Shown here: positions 1 through 6,070 of the stretch, piece after piece
How positions within the stretch are numbered: the first letter of the stretch is position 1
Layout: every line of letters starts with the position of its first letter
NCBI GenBank assembly: GCA_004525335.1
Contig: SPCL01000094.1
Coordinates: 1 to 7,877, forward strand
DNA: 7,877 nt
Source: Thermodesulfobacteriales bacterium
GTDB taxonomy: Bacteria > Desulfobacterota_D > UBA1144 > Nemesobacterales > UBA2774
Reading direction: 5' to 3'
The notes under the pieces: model-generated
What the model saw: only the letters and a program-made list of their open reading frames with translations
The model's database searches: none
Told to the model about the DNA's origin: nothing
Position numbers and translations under genes: made by a program

Positions 1-759
1 AAACTTATTGCAGGTATGAAAAGAGTTTCAAGAGGTGACTTGGCAACAAAACTTGAATCAAGTGAAGCAGGAGACGATGTAACAATGATAAGAGCATTTG
101 AAACTTATAATCAAATGCTTGACCTGTTGAAACGAAAGAAAGAAATTGAAATACCTGACGAGCCGGTATTTCAACCAACTCTAATTGAGGCAGAAGACAA
201 AGAAGAGGAAGAAGAAACTAGAAGTAGAAGAGTTATAGTGGTTGTAGCTAAAATAGCTGACTTTCAAGAATTAACTTCAACCCTTGATTCATCTGAGTTC
301 AATTCTTTTCTTGCTGACTACAGAAAATCCGCATCTTCAATAATATCAAATTACGGCGGGGTTATAGAAGCACTTATGAAAGATGAAATTGTCGCATTTT
401 TCAATGCCCCGGAAGAGCAGACAAACCCTGAATTAAGAGCAATTTGTTCAGCAGTTGAGGTATTACAACACCTTGCTACCATTACCAGGGAGAGAAAACT
501 CGAAGGCAAAATAGCTATAAGCGGCAAAATAGGGATTGGAACCAAAACTCTAAATGTCTATGGGGATCATGGTTTACCTCAGGGAATTAAGGCTGTAACC
601 GATTCAGCTAGAGCAACATGTGATCTTGCACCGATATGGAGAGTTATAGTAAGCTCCGACATGTATTATTCAGTTAGTGAGTATGTTGAAGCCAGAGAGC
701 TCATACTAGGTGGAGAATCCTACTACTCAATTATTGGCGTCGAAGAGGTTTTAGTTTAA
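1..759 (+). CDS. HAMP domain plus degenerate class III cyclase-like domain protein (5' partial)
   Basis: The reading frame is open from base 1, so the true start lies upstream and the ATG at 16 is internal. The first 45 or so codons read as a HAMP signal relay: hydrophobic start, RGDLATKLE, then an AFETYNQM segment matching the usual 'afN.M'. This predicts an upstream transmembrane sensor that is not in the window. A Glu-rich linker follows (residues 57-72, counting from the Met at 16), then a class III adenylate/guanylate cyclase fold (about 73-247). Landmarks are VVVAKIADFQEL, GGVIEALMKDEIVAFFNAP and KIGIGTKTLNVYGDHG. By eye alignment to the family, the first metal-binding Asp is Lys79, the second (Asp123) remains, the substrate-specifying Lys is Ala119, and the late Asn and Arg catalytic residues appear replaced around 193-201. 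I infer a non-catalytic or altered output domain. It has no clear link to the downstream genes, from which it is separated by 94 bp. Confidence 0.75.
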   Translation, partial: KLIAGMKRVSRGDLATKLESSEAGDDVTMIRAFETYNQMLDLLKRKKEIEIPDEPVFQPTLIEAEDKEEEEETRSRRVIVVVAKIADFQELTSTLDSSEFNSFLADYRKSASSIISNYGGVIEALMKDEIVAFFNAPEEQTNPELRAICSAVEVLQHLATITRERKLEGKIAISGKIGIGTKTLNVYGDHGLPQGIKAVTDSARATCDLAPIWRVIVSSDMYYSVSEYVEARELILGGESYYSIIGVEEVLV

Positions 760-853
760 ACCACTTTCACCCATCAATCTTCGAAAGACCCGCGTTTCCA
801 AAACAAGATAAATTTGTCTCACTTATAGGGCTTAGGTAACCTCTTTAATAACT

Positions 854-1936
854 ATGGGTAAGAAAAGAATAGTTGTTGCAATGAGCGGAGGAGTAGACAG
901 CACAACTGTAGCTGCAATCCTTAAGCAAGAGGGGCATGAAGTTATAGGTATAACTATGCAGCTTTTGGACTATAAAGACGCCGAAGGCGGGTGCTGTTCG
1001 CTTGATCATGTAATAGACGCGAGAAGAGTAGCCCAGGAATTAGACATACCGCACTACGTAGTAAACTTTATTGATTCTTTTAAAGAACTTGTGCTCAAAG
1101 ATTATGTAGCAAAATATGAATCGGGAAAAACACCGATACCATGCGTGCTCTGTAACCAGTATGTAAAATTTGATCTACTCCTAAAACGAGCTATGGAGCT
1201 TGGGGCTGATTATTTAGCAACCGGGCATTACGCTAAGATTACAAATGGAGACGGCACATATTCTTTAAACAAAGCGGATGATGAGAATAAAGACCAAACT
1301 TACTTTCTCTACACCTTAAAACAGAAAGAATTAAGCAAGCTCATGTTTCCACTGGGTTCGTTAAAGAAAGATGAGGTTAGAGAATTGGCCAGAAGTTTAA
1401 ATATAAAATTAGCAGAGAAACCCGACAGCACGGGTGTTTGTTTTGTCCCTTCTGACAATTACAGAGATTATTTAATCAGCCAATCAGCCTTTACGGAAAG
1501 AGAAGGCGATATTGTAAATGTAGAAGGAGAGGTTCTGGGCAAACATAGGGGCATCTATTCCTTCACCATTGGACAGAGAAGAGGGCTTGGGATTGCAACA
1601 GGAAAACCTATGTATGTAGTGGGGATAGAACCTAAGGAAAATCGAGTAATCGTCGGGGAAGAAGATAAAATCTACAGCAACAAGTTACTAGCTGAAAATA
1701 TTTCATGGGTACAAACTAACAACCAAATAGAATTAAATTCTGAAGAACCTTTTGAAGTTAAAGCAAAGATAAGAAATAGACACCGCGAGGATGATGCTAT
1801 AGTTACAATGAAGTCAGATACACAAGCAGAGATTGAATTCATAAATCCACAGCGCGCAATTACACCAGGCCAGGCAGTAGTCCTCTATCAAGACAAGAAA
1901 GTCTTAGGTGGTGGGTGGATAAATAGGATGCTATAA
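854..1936 (+). CDS. mnmA: tRNA-specific 2-thiouridylase MnmA
   Basis: MnmA adenylates U34 and replaces the C2 oxygen with sulphur in the wobble position of tRNA-Lys, -Glu and -Gln; it acts in the cytoplasm. The 360-residue length is normal. Residues 11-16 are the PP-loop SGGVDS that binds ATP, and GHYAKI (124-129) and DQTYFLY (147-153) are family blocks. Cys196 in STGVCF is the catalytic cysteine, equivalent to E. coli Cys199. PCVLCN places Cys97 and Cys100 at the positions of E. coli Asp99 and Cys102, so this is the CxxC form. The C-terminal beta-barrel (about 215-360) contains the conserved FTIGQRRGLG block at 237-246. The ATG at 854 fits the family N-terminus, but there is no convincing Shine-Dalgarno sequence before it (nearest AGG at 834-836). 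The gene heads a tight run with mtaB, which starts 2 bp after its stop. Confidence 0.97.
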   Translation: MGKKRIVVAMSGGVDSTTVAAILKQEGHEVIGITMQLLDYKDAEGGCCSLDHVIDARRVAQELDIPHYVVNFIDSFKELVLKDYVAKYESGKTPIPCVLCNQYVKFDLLLKRAMELGADYLATGHYAKITNGDGTYSLNKADDENKDQTYFLYTLKQKELSKLMFPLGSLKKDEVRELARSLNIKLAEKPDSTGVCFVPSDNYRDYLISQSAFTEREGDIVNVEGEVLGKHRGIYSFTIGQRRGLGIATGKPMYVVGIEPKENRVIVGEEDKIYSNKLLAENISWVQTNNQIELNSEEPFEVKAKIRNRHREDDAIVTMKSDTQAEIEFINPQRAITPGQAVVLYQDKKVLGGGWINRML

Positions 1937-1938
1937 AG

Positions 1939-3237
1939 ATGAAAAGTATATCGATTGTAACCTTAGGCTGTAAAGTAAATCAATACGACACAGCAGTGAT
2001 CTTAAATCAACTACCCAAAAGTAAGTACCGGAGAGTTCCATTTTCTGATAAAGCAGATGTATATGTAATAGATACTTGCACTGTCACTCATAAAGCTGAC
2101 GCAGAAGCTAGAAACTATATCAACCGCGCCAAACGCGCTAACCCTAACGGGGTGGTTGTTGTAACAGGCTGTTATGCACAAGTATCCCCTCAAGAGCTTA
2201 AAGAAGTACATGGTGTGGATTATGTAATCGGCAACTCGCATAAGTTCTCATCCCTATTAAAAATAATAAGGGAAGGCAAACGACAGGAAGAACCCAAGGT
2301 CTTTATATCCGACATTTTTAAAGAGAAAAAGAAAGGATTTGAATCTCCTGATATAGAAATATTCCCAGGAAGAACCAGAGCATTTCTCAAAGTACAGGAC
2401 GGCTGCAACTACGCTTGCACATTTTGCATTATTCCCCGCGCAAGAGGACGTTCCCGCAGTCTGGAAATTGCTGAAATCCTAAATCGTATGGAGAAACTAG
2501 CTCATTCCGGTTACAAAGAAATAGTATTAACAGGGGTTCATATTGCTAGTTACGGAAGAGAAATAGGTACCAACTTTTTTGAACTTTTAAGAGAAATAGA
2601 AAAAGAAAAAATAGTAAACCGAGTTAGGCTAACATCTTTGGATCCGGCGGACACCGAATTAGATCTTATAGATTTCATCGCCGATTCACAAACTATTTGC
2701 CCTCAGTTCCATATTGCTCTTCAAAGCGGGGATCAGGATGTGCTTAAAAGAATGAGAAGAAGATACGGTCCTGAGAAGTTTCTCGACCTTACCGACAAAA
2801 TAAGAGAAAGAATGCCTGATGCTGCAATAGGATCAGATATTATGGTCGGATTTCCAGCAGAGACTGAAGAAGAATTTCTAAACACTTACGAGATCGCTAG
2901 AGATTCAGCCCTTACATACTTCCATGTATTTCCTTATTCTAAGAGAAAAATGACCCCGGCTGCAGTAATGCCTGAGCAAATTCATCCAAGCGAAGTTAAA
3001 GAGAGAAGCAAGAGGTTGAGAGAGCTCGGCAGCAAGAAAAAAACTGCATTTTTCAAGCAGTTCATAGGAAGAACGTTCCCCGTCTTAATAGAAAGAGGAT
3101 CTAAAGGCACGACACCTAACTACATACCGGTCAGGTTCGACACAGACGCTTTCAATATTGGTGACGAAGTGCTGATTAGAATAAACGACGTAGTAAATGA
3201 AGAGGCAATCGGGGTTGCAGAAATAACCAACGCTTAA
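1939..3237 (+). CDS. mtaB: tRNA t6A37 methylthiotransferase MtaB (radical SAM)
   Basis: MtaB converts N6-threonylcarbamoyladenosine at position 37 to its 2-methylthio form (ms2t6A) in tRNAs reading ANN codons. It uses two [4Fe-4S] clusters and S-adenosylmethionine. The N-terminal UPF0004 domain carries Cys11 (TLGCKVNQYDT), Cys47 (DTCTVT) and Cys78 (TGCYAQ). The radical SAM domain has the CxxxCxxC motif at Cys156, Cys160 and Cys163 (DGCNYACTFCIIP). A TRAM-like RNA-binding domain occupies about 373-430. TLGCKVN rather than the TYGCQMN of MiaB, and the HVFPYSKR block (329-336), support MtaB over MiaB or RimO. The length of 432 is typical. It begins 2 bp after mnmA, with a weak AGGA at 1926-1929 inside the mnmA end, so the two are probably co-transcribed and translationally coupled. 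Confidence 0.95.
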   Translation: MKSISIVTLGCKVNQYDTAVILNQLPKSKYRRVPFSDKADVYVIDTCTVTHKADAEARNYINRAKRANPNGVVVVTGCYAQVSPQELKEVHGVDYVIGNSHKFSSLLKIIREGKRQEEPKVFISDIFKEKKKGFESPDIEIFPGRTRAFLKVQDGCNYACTFCIIPRARGRSRSLEIAEILNRMEKLAHSGYKEIVLTGVHIASYGREIGTNFFELLREIEKEKIVNRVRLTSLDPADTELDLIDFIADSQTICPQFHIALQSGDQDVLKRMRRRYGPEKFLDLTDKIRERMPDAAIGSDIMVGFPAETEEEFLNTYEIARDSALTYFHVFPYSKRKMTPAAVMPEQIHPSEVKERSKRLRELGSKKKTAFFKQFIGRTFPVLIERGSKGTTPNYIPVRFDTDAFNIGDEVLIRINDVVNEEAIGVAEITNA

Positions 3238-3251
3238 GCTTTTTATCCATT

Positions 3252-4181
3252 ATGCCAACTATTTTAAAACTACTTACATTACTATTTTTCCTTATACAAT
3301 CTTCTTGCTACGTAGGTTATTCATCAGGTGATGAGTACACGCAAGCCAACTGGTTTAACTCTGAGAACACTTTAACCCTCTGGGCGCTCGCTGATATTCA
3401 GCCCACCAACAGAGGACATGAAGAAGCTTTTGAAATCGCCATTACAGATATGAATGACAATGTTTCAAATATAGACATGGCTCTGGTTGCCGGAGATATA
3501 GTAAACGAAACAACAGAAGAATCTTTTGATTGGTACGTACGTACAAGAAACAACTCATATATAAAAGAGTGGTATGAGATCATAGGCAACCATGATTTAA
3601 AGACTGATATGGGAAAGCTCTTTAGAGAAAAGCTAAGAGAAGAGGTTAATTACTCAATTGTGAAAGGTAATATCCTCTTCATTTTTATGTCTGATTCTGA
3701 GAGGGGAAAAGCAACCGAAATATCTGATGAAACTTTTGAGTGGTGGAAGGATATTGTTATAAATAACCAGGATAAAATTATTGTTGTCACAACTCACGCT
3801 CCGCTTGAAGATAGCGGAATTCCATTTTCATCTTTTACGGATAGGCAAGTTATTAATTCCCAAAGGTTCACAGAGGTATTAAAAGATTACCAAGTAGATA
3901 TTTGGCTCTCCGGGCACCTCCATATACCGCACGGTGTAATGAATAATATTGTAGAAAAAGAGAAATATGACGGCACCATATTTGTACATATATCCTCTAT
4001 CCGCCCTGAACTAATGGGGCTTAAAGAATCAGAATCAAGGGTCATTACATTCGCCTGCGTATCGGACAAAGTACTTATACAAGTCAGAAATCATAAAGAA
4101 GGGGTTTTCGTCCCAAATCAGAACCGAGTTTTTCAACTCTCAAAAAAATATATTTGCAATTCTGAACCTTCTAACAATTAG
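3252..4181 (+). CDS. Exported calcineurin-like metallophosphoesterase
   Basis: This 309-residue protein has a hydrophobic N-terminus (residues 4-17) ending in QSSC, so it is exported, and Cys19 may be a lipoprotein acylation site. The lipobox is atypical because Gln sits at -3, so cleavage by signal peptidase I or retention as an anchor is also possible. The metallophosphoesterase motifs appear in order: ADIQ (47-50), GD (81-82), GNHD (112-115), TH (181-182) and GHLH (221-224). Together these form a dinuclear metal site for hydrolysing phosphoesters. The first motif has Gln50 where His is usual (DxH), a variant that may shift metal affinity. The substrate cannot be told from the sequence. It begins 14 bp after mtaB and is likely in that operon, although no ribosome-binding site is obvious and the neighbours do not explain its job. 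Confidence 0.85.
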   Translation: MPTILKLLTLLFFLIQSSCYVGYSSGDEYTQANWFNSENTLTLWALADIQPTNRGHEEAFEIAITDMNDNVSNIDMALVAGDIVNETTEESFDWYVRTRNNSYIKEWYEIIGNHDLKTDMGKLFREKLREEVNYSIVKGNILFIFMSDSERGKATEISDETFEWWKDIVINNQDKIIVVTTHAPLEDSGIPFSSFTDRQVINSQRFTEVLKDYQVDIWLSGHLHIPHGVMNNIVEKEKYDGTIFVHISSIRPELMGLKESESRVITFACVSDKVLIQVRNHKEGVFVPNQNRVFQLSKKYICNSEPSNN

Positions 4182-4191
4182 AAACATCTTA
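4163..4191 (+). promoter_or_regulatory. Candidate ECF-type promoter for the sigma/anti-sigma operon
   Basis: TGAACCTT (4163-4170) followed by TCTTA (4187-4191) resembles the RpoE-type pattern, GAACTT then about 16 bases then TCTGA. The spacing after GAACCT is 17. It overlaps the last codons of the phosphoesterase gene and would start transcription about 75 bases before the sigma factor ATG. Many ECF operons are autoregulated from such a site. The match is imperfect and unsupported by a second copy in the window. Confidence 0.3.
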
Positions 4192-4208
4192 TACTGTAGA
4201 ATTATAAT
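4181..4208 (+). promoter_or_regulatory. Candidate housekeeping (sigma-70) promoter for the sigma factor gene
   Basis: A perfect -10 TATAAT lies at 4203-4208. The -35 candidate GAAACA (4181-4186), 16 bases upstream, matches the consensus TTGACA at only three positions. It sits in the 92-bp gap before the ECF gene and could supply basal expression alongside the overlapping ECF-like site. The region is AT-rich, so TATAAT alone is weak evidence. Confidence 0.3.
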
Positions 4209-4273
4209 CAAAAATACTTCTATATAAGCTTAAAATACTTGCCCACTATTTTTTAGACATTTGAGAGGGGAAA

Positions 4274-4936
4274 ATGGAAATTGGGTTCATTAAAAAGCTG
4301 ATCAGTGTTATTGCAACCAATGACAATGAGCAAATAACTAGAATATCTGATGATGAACTCATTAGAAGATATACACAAACGCGGGACGAGGCTTCATTTG
4401 ATGAAATTGTTAACAGATATTCAGACAGGATTTATGGCTTTGCTCTTAGAATTACCAGAAACGCAAGTGACGCTGAAGAGGTATTCCAAGAAGTATTTCT
4501 TACTTTGGCTAAGAAATTAGATATGTTTCGTGGTGAGTCTAAATTCTCAAGTTGGCTTTACAGAGTAACGGTAAATGCGAGCTATATGTACTTACGCTCA
4601 CAAAAAAAGCATGAAAACAATATCAGTCTTGAGAACTATTCCCCATATGATGAAAAAGGAACTCTTATGGGTAGAATTATGTATAAGGACTGGAGCTCTA
4701 GGCCTGATATTATCATTTTCAATAAAGAAGCCCTCATAATCATTGAGAAGGCTATTAATGAGCTGCCTGAGTCGTATAGAACAGTTTTTCATCTAAGCGA
4801 TATAGAAGGTCTATCAAATGAAGAGGTATCAGAGATTCTTGAGATTTCAATACCCGCAGTTAAATCAAGGCTTCACAGAGCAAGACTTTTTTTACGTGAT
4901 AAACTATCAGACTATTTCCACGAATGGAGAAAATAA
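4274..4936 (+). CDS. ECF-family RNA polymerase sigma factor (RpoE/SigW-like)
   Basis: This protein directs RNA polymerase to a small stress-type regulon. It has a 25-40 residue N-terminal lead, then region sigma-2 (about 41-110): FDEIVNRYSDRIYGFALRI, the DAEEVFQEVFL helix that contacts core polymerase, and FSSWLYRVTVNASYMYLR, which recognises the -10. A long linker (about 111-150) follows, then region sigma-4 (about 152-212) with the LPESYRTVFHL block and a helix-turn-helix at 178-204 (GLSNEEVSEILEISIPAVKSRLHRAR). The length of 220 is a little over the usual ECF size because of the lead and linker. The ATG at 4274 is well supported by GAGGGG at 4265-4270. The next gene, 3 bp downstream, is its presumed anti-sigma factor. 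The target genes are unknown. Confidence 0.95.
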   Translation: MEIGFIKKLISVIATNDNEQITRISDDELIRRYTQTRDEASFDEIVNRYSDRIYGFALRITRNASDAEEVFQEVFLTLAKKLDMFRGESKFSSWLYRVTVNASYMYLRSQKKHENNISLENYSPYDEKGTLMGRIMYKDWSSRPDIIIFNKEALIIIEKAINELPESYRTVFHLSDIEGLSNEEVSEILEISIPAVKSRLHRARLFLRDKLSDYFHEWRK

Positions 4937-4939
4937 AAT

Positions 4940-5179
4940 ATGTTTATATGCAAAGACGTAGTAGAAAACATCATGGATTATATTGACAGCGAATTGGATC
5001 TGGAGACTCTAAAAGAGCTTGAGAAACATACAGGAGACTGTCCGGAATGCATGGCGTTTGTTAGTACATACAGAAGAATGCTTGAAATTACAGGCAAACT
5101 TAAAGATAAACCCTTCGTTACTCCGGAAATTAGAAATAGGCTAAAAATTCTTCTAGAATCAAAACTAAAACCTGTTTAA
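4940..5179 (+). CDS. Soluble zinc-finger (ZAS) anti-sigma factor
   Basis: This 79-residue protein is the likely inhibitor of the ECF sigma factor encoded immediately before it. It shows the complete zinc-binding anti-sigma signature: Cys4, then 25 residues, His30, three residues, Cys34, two residues, Cys37 (HTGDCPEC). This is the same spacing as in RsrA-type ZAS domains. A C-terminal helical region (about 41-79) follows. There is no transmembrane segment, so the sensing site should be in the cytoplasm rather than across a membrane, and the Cys/His zinc site could respond to oxidants or metals. That is inference from RsrA and ChrR, not shown here. The gene begins 3 bp after the sigma factor stop, with GGAG at 4925-4928 as a distant ribosome-binding site, so the pair should be co-translated. 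Confidence 0.85.
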   Translation: MFICKDVVENIMDYIDSELDLETLKELEKHTGDCPECMAFVSTYRRMLEITGKLKDKPFVTPEIRNRLKILLESKLKPV

Positions 5180-5219
5180 ATACTCAAACCAAAATTCATA
5201 TAACCGCCCCTCATTTAAC

Positions 5220-5254
5220 TAAAACAATCCCCATTTATAACCAGAATTGTTTTA
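5220..5254. terminator. AT-rich inverted repeat between convergent genes (possible weak bidirectional terminator)
   Basis: TAAAACAAT (5220-5228) and ATTGTTTTA (5246-5254) are perfect 9-bp inverted arms around a 17-base loop. They lie in the 91-bp gap where the anti-sigma gene and the TPR gene converge, which is where a shared terminator would be expected. Each arm has only one G/C base and there is no long U tract after it, so intrinsic termination would be weak. Confidence 0.3.
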
Positions 5255-5270
5255 AATAAGAATATTATAT

Positions 5271-5933
5271 TTAGTTAGAAGGTGTTTGGCTTACTGAAGA
5301 TAGTCCAGGATTAAAAGCCGCTTCGTTCTGAGATATTTGATCAAAGATGGACTTTGCCCGATCCGTATCACCAAGTTTCTCATATGATAAAGCCGTATGG
5401 AGCTTTGCCTTTCTTACATATGGACTCGTCGGATCTGTTATTTTAGAAAAGTAGTCTATGGCTTTCTGCCATTCATTCTGATTAAAATATGCAAGTCCTT
5501 GAGTAAGAATTGCTGATTCAATCAACATAGGTTCATTTGCTTTGTTAGTCTCAAAACGGTTTAGCAAATTGACCGATTCTTCATAATTGCTGTTGTTAAA
5601 ATTTATTATAGCTGCGTAGTATAAAGCAATGTTTGATATCCCTTGATTAGGATATTGTTCTACAGTAGCTAAAAAACCCTCAAGCGCACCTTCACTGTCT
5701 CCAACCTCAAATAGAGAAAATGCATTATCAAAAGAATTATTTGCTTCAAGGCCTTTTTTCTGTGAGCTGGAATTAACAAAAAAACCGCCCACTAATAAAA
5801 CTATAACAACAGCTATAGCTATTAGCATCTTTTTTGCATGATCCGCAGTAAAATCAATTACCCGTTTAACTATTTTATTGAACTCATCGGGCTGTTTAAG
5901 TTCTTTCTCTGTATATTTAATTTCAGTAGCCAT
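5271..5933 (-). CDS. Single-pass membrane protein with TPR-like domain (YfgM/TPR_21-like)
   Basis: This 220-residue protein has a short Lys-rich cytoplasmic N-terminus, one transmembrane helix (about 36-53, preceded by KK, predicting N-in/C-out), and then an extracytoplasmic domain of tetratricopeptide-like helical pairs at roughly 66-96, 101-131, 140-170 and 174-204. Typical blocks are EGALEGFLATVEQYP, GLAYFNQNEWQKAIDYFSKI and ALSYEKLGDTDRAKSIF. The architecture matches YfgM-like proteins, which in E. coli associate with the SecYEG translocon and periplasmic chaperones. That role here is inference. The first Met is used because the next one is at the start of the membrane helix. There is no Shine-Dalgarno sequence: the bases before ATG are TCCCCCT, and the promoter lies close by. 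The gene is divergent from nfeD and convergent with the anti-sigma gene. Confidence 0.8.
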   Translation of the reverse strand: MATEIKYTEKELKQPDEFNKIVKRVIDFTADHAKKMLIAIAVVIVLLVGGFFVNSSSQKKGLEANNSFDNAFSLFEVGDSEGALEGFLATVEQYPNQGISNIALYYAAIINFNNSNYEESVNLLNRFETNKANEPMLIESAILTQGLAYFNQNEWQKAIDYFSKITDPTSPYVRKAKLHTALSYEKLGDTDRAKSIFDQISQNEAAFNPGLSSVSQTPSN

Positions 5934-5941
5934 AGGGGGAA

Positions 5942-5969
5942 ATTATAATCAGAGCTTAAAGAATTACAA
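5942..5969 (-). promoter_or_regulatory. Candidate sigma-70 promoter of the TPR gene, predicting a near-leaderless mRNA
   Basis: On the minus strand TTGTAA (5969-5964) is followed after 16 bases by a perfect TATAAT (5947-5942). Transcription would begin about 5935, within 0-3 bases of the ATG at 5933. This agrees with the lack of a Shine-Dalgarno sequence before that gene. The -35 box overlaps a 12-bp palindrome at 5966-5977, so a repressor there would block the promoter. Confidence 0.45.
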
Positions 5970-5977
5970 GATCTTGT
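5966..5977. repeat. Perfect 12-bp palindrome, candidate operator half of a cluster
   Basis: ACAAGATCTTGT is identical to its reverse complement. It overlaps the predicted -35 box of the TPR gene and lies one base from a second perfect 12-bp palindrome. The arms leave no room for an RNA loop beyond a few bases, so a DNA-binding dimer is a better explanation than a transcript hairpin. Confidence 0.45.
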
Positions 5978-5978
5978 T

Positions 5979-5990
5979 GAGTAATTACTC
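5979..5990. repeat. Second perfect 12-bp palindrome in the divergent region
   Basis: GAGTAATTACTC is identical to its reverse complement. Its centre is 13 bp from the centre of the neighbouring palindrome at 5966-5977. The two differ in sequence, so they may be sites for different regulators or chance neighbours in AT-rich DNA. The position, between the divergent TPR gene and nfeD, is where an operator would be expected. Confidence 0.45.
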
Positions 5991-5992
5991 GA

Positions 5993-6006
5993 ATATGAAA
6001 TCATAT
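5993..6006. repeat. Near-perfect inverted repeat, third element of the cluster
   Basis: ATATGA (5993-5998) and TCATAT (6001-6006) are perfect 6-bp arms around AA. The element begins two bases after the palindrome at 5979-5990, making three inverted repeats in 41 bp. It lies 65-78 bp before the nfeD start, near where an nfeD promoter should be, although I see no good -35/-10 pair for nfeD. Confidence 0.35.
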
Positions 6007-6070
6007 ACCACAATTGATAGTGCTTGCGGATTGTCCGGGGGAAAGCTAAACTTCTTTTGGAGCCACAACA

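Noticed and set aside
814..842. TTGTCT-N17-TAACCT as a promoter for mnmA
   Set aside because: The -10 match is poor and transcription would start almost at the ATG. Nothing else supports it, so it is not listed as a feature.
760..853. Possible terminator or riboswitch between the cyclase-like gene and mnmA
   Set aside because: I found only arms of 3-4 bp (for example AGGT-A-ACCT at 834-842) and no U tract or conserved leader structure.
3230..3251. AAGCTT palindrome followed by T-rich sequence after mtaB as a terminator
   Set aside because: A 6-bp palindrome with no loop cannot form a useful stem, and the next gene starts 14 bp later as expected for an operon.
4200..5951. Shared 11-mer AATTATAATCA at 4200-4210 and 5941-5951
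   Set aside because: It is centred on a -10-like TATAAT in AT-rich intergenic DNA. Two copies are easily explained by promoter composition and chance, not a common operator.
6010..6034. ACAAT/ATTGT arms upstream of nfeD as an RNA hairpin
   Set aside because: Only 5 bp of AT-rich stem with a 15-base loop and no extension; not above background.
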